Of a stretch of 14,706 bases of DNA, positions 13,234 to 14,706 are shown piece by piece. Under the pieces are notes generated by a model. It did not search any database, was not told the origin of the DNA, and was given only the letters and a program-made list of their open reading frames with translations. The DNA is from Candidatus Woesearchaeota archaeon. Its GTDB lineage: Archaea; Nanobdellota; Nanobdellia; Woesearchaeales; GCA-2686295. A program made the position numbers and the translations under genes. The first letter of the stretch is position 1, and each line of letters starts with the position of its first letter. The stretch is from assembly GCA_002686295.1 (NCBI GenBank), contig NZBB01000043.1:1-14706 (forward strand). The letters run 5' to 3'.

Positions 13234-13581
13234 ATGCTAACGATTGATGAAGTAGTGAAAGTTTGTGAAGAAGGAGTATACTTAGATTTCAATAAAAAAC
13301 CACATCCTGAAGGATTAAAAGGAATGTATGACCCTTCTGAACTATTAATAAGCATATACTTGCCAGAGATAGAATCAAACAATGATATGACTATGACTTT
13401 ACTTCATGAATTTGTGCATGCAAGAGATGACTTATACTATCAAAACACATACTACATAACAGATATAAAAGACTACGAACAGGATACAGAAATAACAGCT
13501 ATGAAAACATATCAACAAGACCCTTTCGTAATAAAAGCAATAAAAGAACTATACAGACTTGATTTAAACCATCAACTATAA
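13234..13581 (+). CDS. Small HExxH putative zinc metallopeptidase
   Basis: A 115-residue protein with the zincin motif HEFVH (58-62) inside TLLHEFVHARDD. An acidic helix follows, TEITAMKTY, whose E86 sits 24 residues after H62 and could be the third zinc ligand, as in gluzincins. The segment SELLISIYLP (35-44) may be the edge strand that holds a substrate. At this size it is close to a minimal catalytic core (minigluzincin-like), without a signal peptide or propeptide, so it should be cytoplasmic. Target unknown; a stand-alone antitoxin-like or regulated protease role is speculation. It starts 27 nt after the membrane-protein gene and is likely expressed from the TATA box in the second 23-bp repeat. 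Confidence 0.75.
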   Translation: MLTIDEVVKVCEEGVYLDFNKKPHPEGLKGMYDPSELLISIYLPEIESNNDMTMTLLHEFVHARDDLYYQNTYYITDIKDYEQDTEITAMKTYQQDPFVIKAIKELYRLDLNHQL

Positions 13582-13585
13582 AAAA
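13577..13585 (+). promoter_or_regulatory. TATA box for the leaderless hemerythrin-like gene
   Basis: TATAAAAAA, overlapping the end of the protease gene, is centred at 13581, 26-27 nt before ATG 13608. Confidence 0.45.
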
Positions 13586-13607
13586 AACAATATTAATAAC
13601 TAACAAA

Positions 13608-14144
13608 ATGGAAAAAGCAACGACGATATTGTCAGAAGAACACAAACACATATTAAAAGTAATTGATTCAATAACAAAGGAATGTGAAAAAATAGAAAAT
13701 GAAAACAATATTAACAAAGAATTCTTTAATAAAGCAATAGATTTCATAAAGAATTATGCAGATAAATTTCATCACGTAAAAGAAGAAAATATACTGTTTA
13801 AAGAACTATGCAAGGAAGAAGTTGAAGGAAAGATGCACTGTAACCCAACACAGCAAATGCTTCATGAACACACAATAGGAAGAGAATTTGTGAAAGGAAT
13901 GATACAAAGTCTAGAAGAGAATAACAAAAAAAAATTATTAGAAAATGCCATAGGTTACACAAATTTATTGCAGGATCATATATTCAAAGAAGACAACATA
14001 CTTTATCCAATGGCTGATGAAGTTCTGACAGAAGAAAAACAAGAAGAAATACTTGTGGCTTGTGAAAAAGCCGAAAAAGAACTATTTGAAAAAGGAACTA
14101 AAGAGAAATATATTGAACTAGCAGAAGAATTATCTAAAAAATAA
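13608..14144 (+). CDS. Hemerythrin HHE domain protein
   Basis: This 178-residue protein carries a full hemerythrin-like four-helix bundle. The di-iron ligands can be placed on H12 or H14 (SEEHKHI), H55/H56 with E59 or E60 (KFHHVKEEN), H86 or H88 (MLHEHTIGREF) and H124 with E128 (LQDHIFKEDN). The order H, HxxxE, H, HxxxE is that of the family. Such proteins bind O2, NO or peroxide, or store iron; with Fe-S genes in the same window an oxidative or nitrosative stress role is reasonable but inferred. There is no regulatory or DNA-binding extension. The start lies 26 nt from a TATA box at 13577-13585 with no Shine-Dalgarno, so it is leaderless. Confidence 0.93.
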   Translation: MEKATTILSEEHKHILKVIDSITKECEKIENENNINKEFFNKAIDFIKNYADKFHHVKEENILFKELCKEEVEGKMHCNPTQQMLHEHTIGREFVKGMIQSLEENNKKKLLENAIGYTNLLQDHIFKEDNILYPMADEVLTEEKQEEILVACEKAEKELFEKGTKEKYIELAEELSKK

Positions 14145-14203
14145 AATTATGGATTCTTAATAAAATCTAACTCAGCCAATACAGACTTTTTGTCAAAATA
14201 TAA

Positions 14204-14395
14204 TTAATCTACTTTAACGTTCTGAGCTTGTTTTCCGCGATCAGTATCCTTAACTTCAAAAGACACATTATCTTCTTCACGCAGGCGCACACCATCAGGT
14301 AATGCTGTCTGATGAACAAAATAATCTTCTCCGTCTTCACCTTCTATGAATCCGAAACCCTTACGTTCATTAAACCACTTAACTTTTCCATTCAT
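14204..14395 (-). CDS. Cold-shock domain protein (CspA family)
   Basis: A 63-residue cold-shock protein: NGKVKWFNERKGFGFIEG includes RNP1 (KGFGFI, 12-17) and EDYFVHQTAL includes RNP2 (YFVHQT, 25-30). Csp proteins bind single-stranded RNA or DNA and melt structure in mRNA at low temperature. A TTG at 14410 extends the frame by five codons, but TTGGAG holds the GGAG ribosome site for the ATG at 14395, so I place the start there. A TATA box at 14442-14450 gives a leader of about 25 nt. Such proteins are typically bacterial and occur in only some archaea, so transfer is likely. The neighbour upstream has an RG-rich RNA-binding type tail. Confidence 0.95.
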   Translation of the reverse strand: MNGKVKWFNERKGFGFIEGEDGEDYFVHQTALPDGVRLREEDNVSFEVKDTDRGKQAQNVKVD

Positions 14396-14441
14396 TTGTT
14401 TTTTCTCCAAAAAAATATTAAAAAATATAACCTGATAATAG

Positions 14442-14450
14442 TTTATAAAT
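14442..14450 (-). promoter_or_regulatory. TATA box for the cold-shock gene
   Basis: ATTTATAAA on the minus strand, preceded by an A-rich stretch, predicts a start near 14420 and a leader of about 25 nt with GGAG at 14405-14408. Confidence 0.5.
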
Positions 14451-14461
14451 TTTTCTAAAAA

Positions 14462-14706
14462 CTAACGTTTATTATATCTTCCTCTGCCGAAAGACTTAGA
14501 ACGATTATTAAATCTTTTGCCTTTATTAAATCCTCCTTTGCTTGAAGAACTTTTATCTGAATCATTACTATTAGAGCTGTCTTTCTGATAGTTTCCAGAA
14601 GATCTTTTTCTATTCGAAGAATGTCTACCAGAACTACCACGACCACGAGAATTCCCAGAAGAACGACCAACACCAGAAGAATGTCTACCAGAACTACCAC
14701 GACCAC
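14462..14706 (-). CDS. RG/SS-rich disordered C-terminal tail of a larger gene (5' end outside the window)
   Basis: The open frame read from the window edge ends at TAG (14462-14464). Its 80 visible codons give GRGSSGRHSSGVGRSSGNSR, then GRGSSGRHSS with a variant second half, then a Ser/Asn/Asp-rich part and a basic end (NKGKRFNNRSKSFGRGRY and on). This is a low-complexity RG/FGR tail of the sort found after DEAD-box RNA helicases and other RNA-binding proteins; the catalytic part would lie beyond 14706. Composition (Gly, Arg, Ser) is far from the Lys-rich neighbours. The position next to a cold-shock gene fits an RNA-remodelling role such as a cold-shock helicase, but this is inference. Confidence 0.7.
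   Translation of the reverse strand, partial: GRGSSGRHSSGVGRSSGNSRGRGSSGRHSSNRKRSSGNYQKDSSNSNDSDKSSSSKGGFNKGKRFNNRSKSFGRGRYNKR
14616..14706 (-). repeat. 60-bp tandem repeat in the RG-rich tail
   Basis: A 31-bp identical block occurs at 14616-14646 and 14676-14706 with a 60-bp period, giving a 20-residue protein repeat (GRGSSGRHSS plus a variable half that retains RSSGN). More copies may lie beyond the window edge. Confidence 0.85.

Noticed and set aside
14187..14191. T5 run as terminator after the hemerythrin gene
   Set aside because: T runs this short are common in the window, so it cannot be told from background although archaeal termination often uses them.
14396..14410. TTG start for the cold-shock protein
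   Set aside because: The first codons overlap the GGAG ribosome site, and the family starts at MNGKVKWFN.
14455..14706. Val/Leu-rich hydrophobic frame that looks like a membrane protein on the minus strand
   Set aside because: It is an out-of-frame reading of the Gly/Arg/Ser repeat. The frame ending at 14462 gives a sensible RG-rich tail with basic ending and stays open to the window edge.
1..14706. tRNA, rRNA or CRISPR array
   Set aside because: No cloverleaf-like GC-rich segment, rRNA signature or regularly spaced direct repeats with unique spacers was seen by eye. A tRNAscan or Infernal run would settle it.

Overview
The window looks like a piece of a small, very AT-rich archaeal genome, most plausibly a DPANN lineage such as Woesearchaeota or Pacearchaeota. 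Support comes from a one-domain ZPR1 zinc-finger protein, an archaeal-type SepF, a PhoU protein with an N-terminal AbrB-like domain, a PIN-PhoH ATPase, a DUF1858 to IscA fusion, TATA-box promoters and frequent leaderless starts. The phylum is an inference; the archaeal assignment is firmer. Genes are tightly packed: no stretch over 300 bases lacks a gene, the largest gaps being 1-155 and 10400-10543, which hold promoters.

Layout. 156-2097 (+): an orphan helical protein followed by PIN-PhoH. 2092-4415 (-): Cse60-like tandem-domain protein, ROK sugar kinase, SepF and ZPR1. 4447-4991 (-): a two-gene orphan operon. 5098-6131: an iron-sulfur module, with a 3-Cys ferredoxin and a frameshifted glutaredoxin (+) facing a DUF1858-IscA A-type carrier (-). 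6184-7391 (-): a small orphan gene coupled to an arginase-fold protein. 7445-9552 (+): a small Cys protein coupled to a 606-residue protein with a repetitive helical N-terminus and a kinase-like C-terminus whose catalytic His/Asp are missing. 9488-10399 (-): AbrB-PhoU, overlapping the previous gene tail-to-tail by 65 bp. 10544-11574 (+): a helical-repeat protein coupled to a two-TM protein. 11628-13581 (+): three orphan genes, namely a soluble helical protein, a membrane-anchored protein and a tiny HExxH zincin. 13608-14144 (+): hemerythrin-like protein. 14204-14706 (-): a cold-shock protein and the RG/SS-rich disordered tail of a gene that runs off the window.

Expression logic. Many starts sit about 26 nt from the centre of a TATA-like box, so their transcripts should begin at or next to the start codon (genes starting at 4415, 4991, 7391, 10399, 11628, 12103 and 13608). 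Others carry a Shine-Dalgarno sequence and a short leader (SepF, ferredoxin, IscA fusion, 10544, 11005, Csp). Four ATGA overlaps (4629, 7020, 7732, 11005) mark translationally coupled pairs. The least explained stretch is 7445-13581, where orphan genes encode a pseudokinase-like protein, membrane proteins and a mini-protease. I could not assign this set to any described system.
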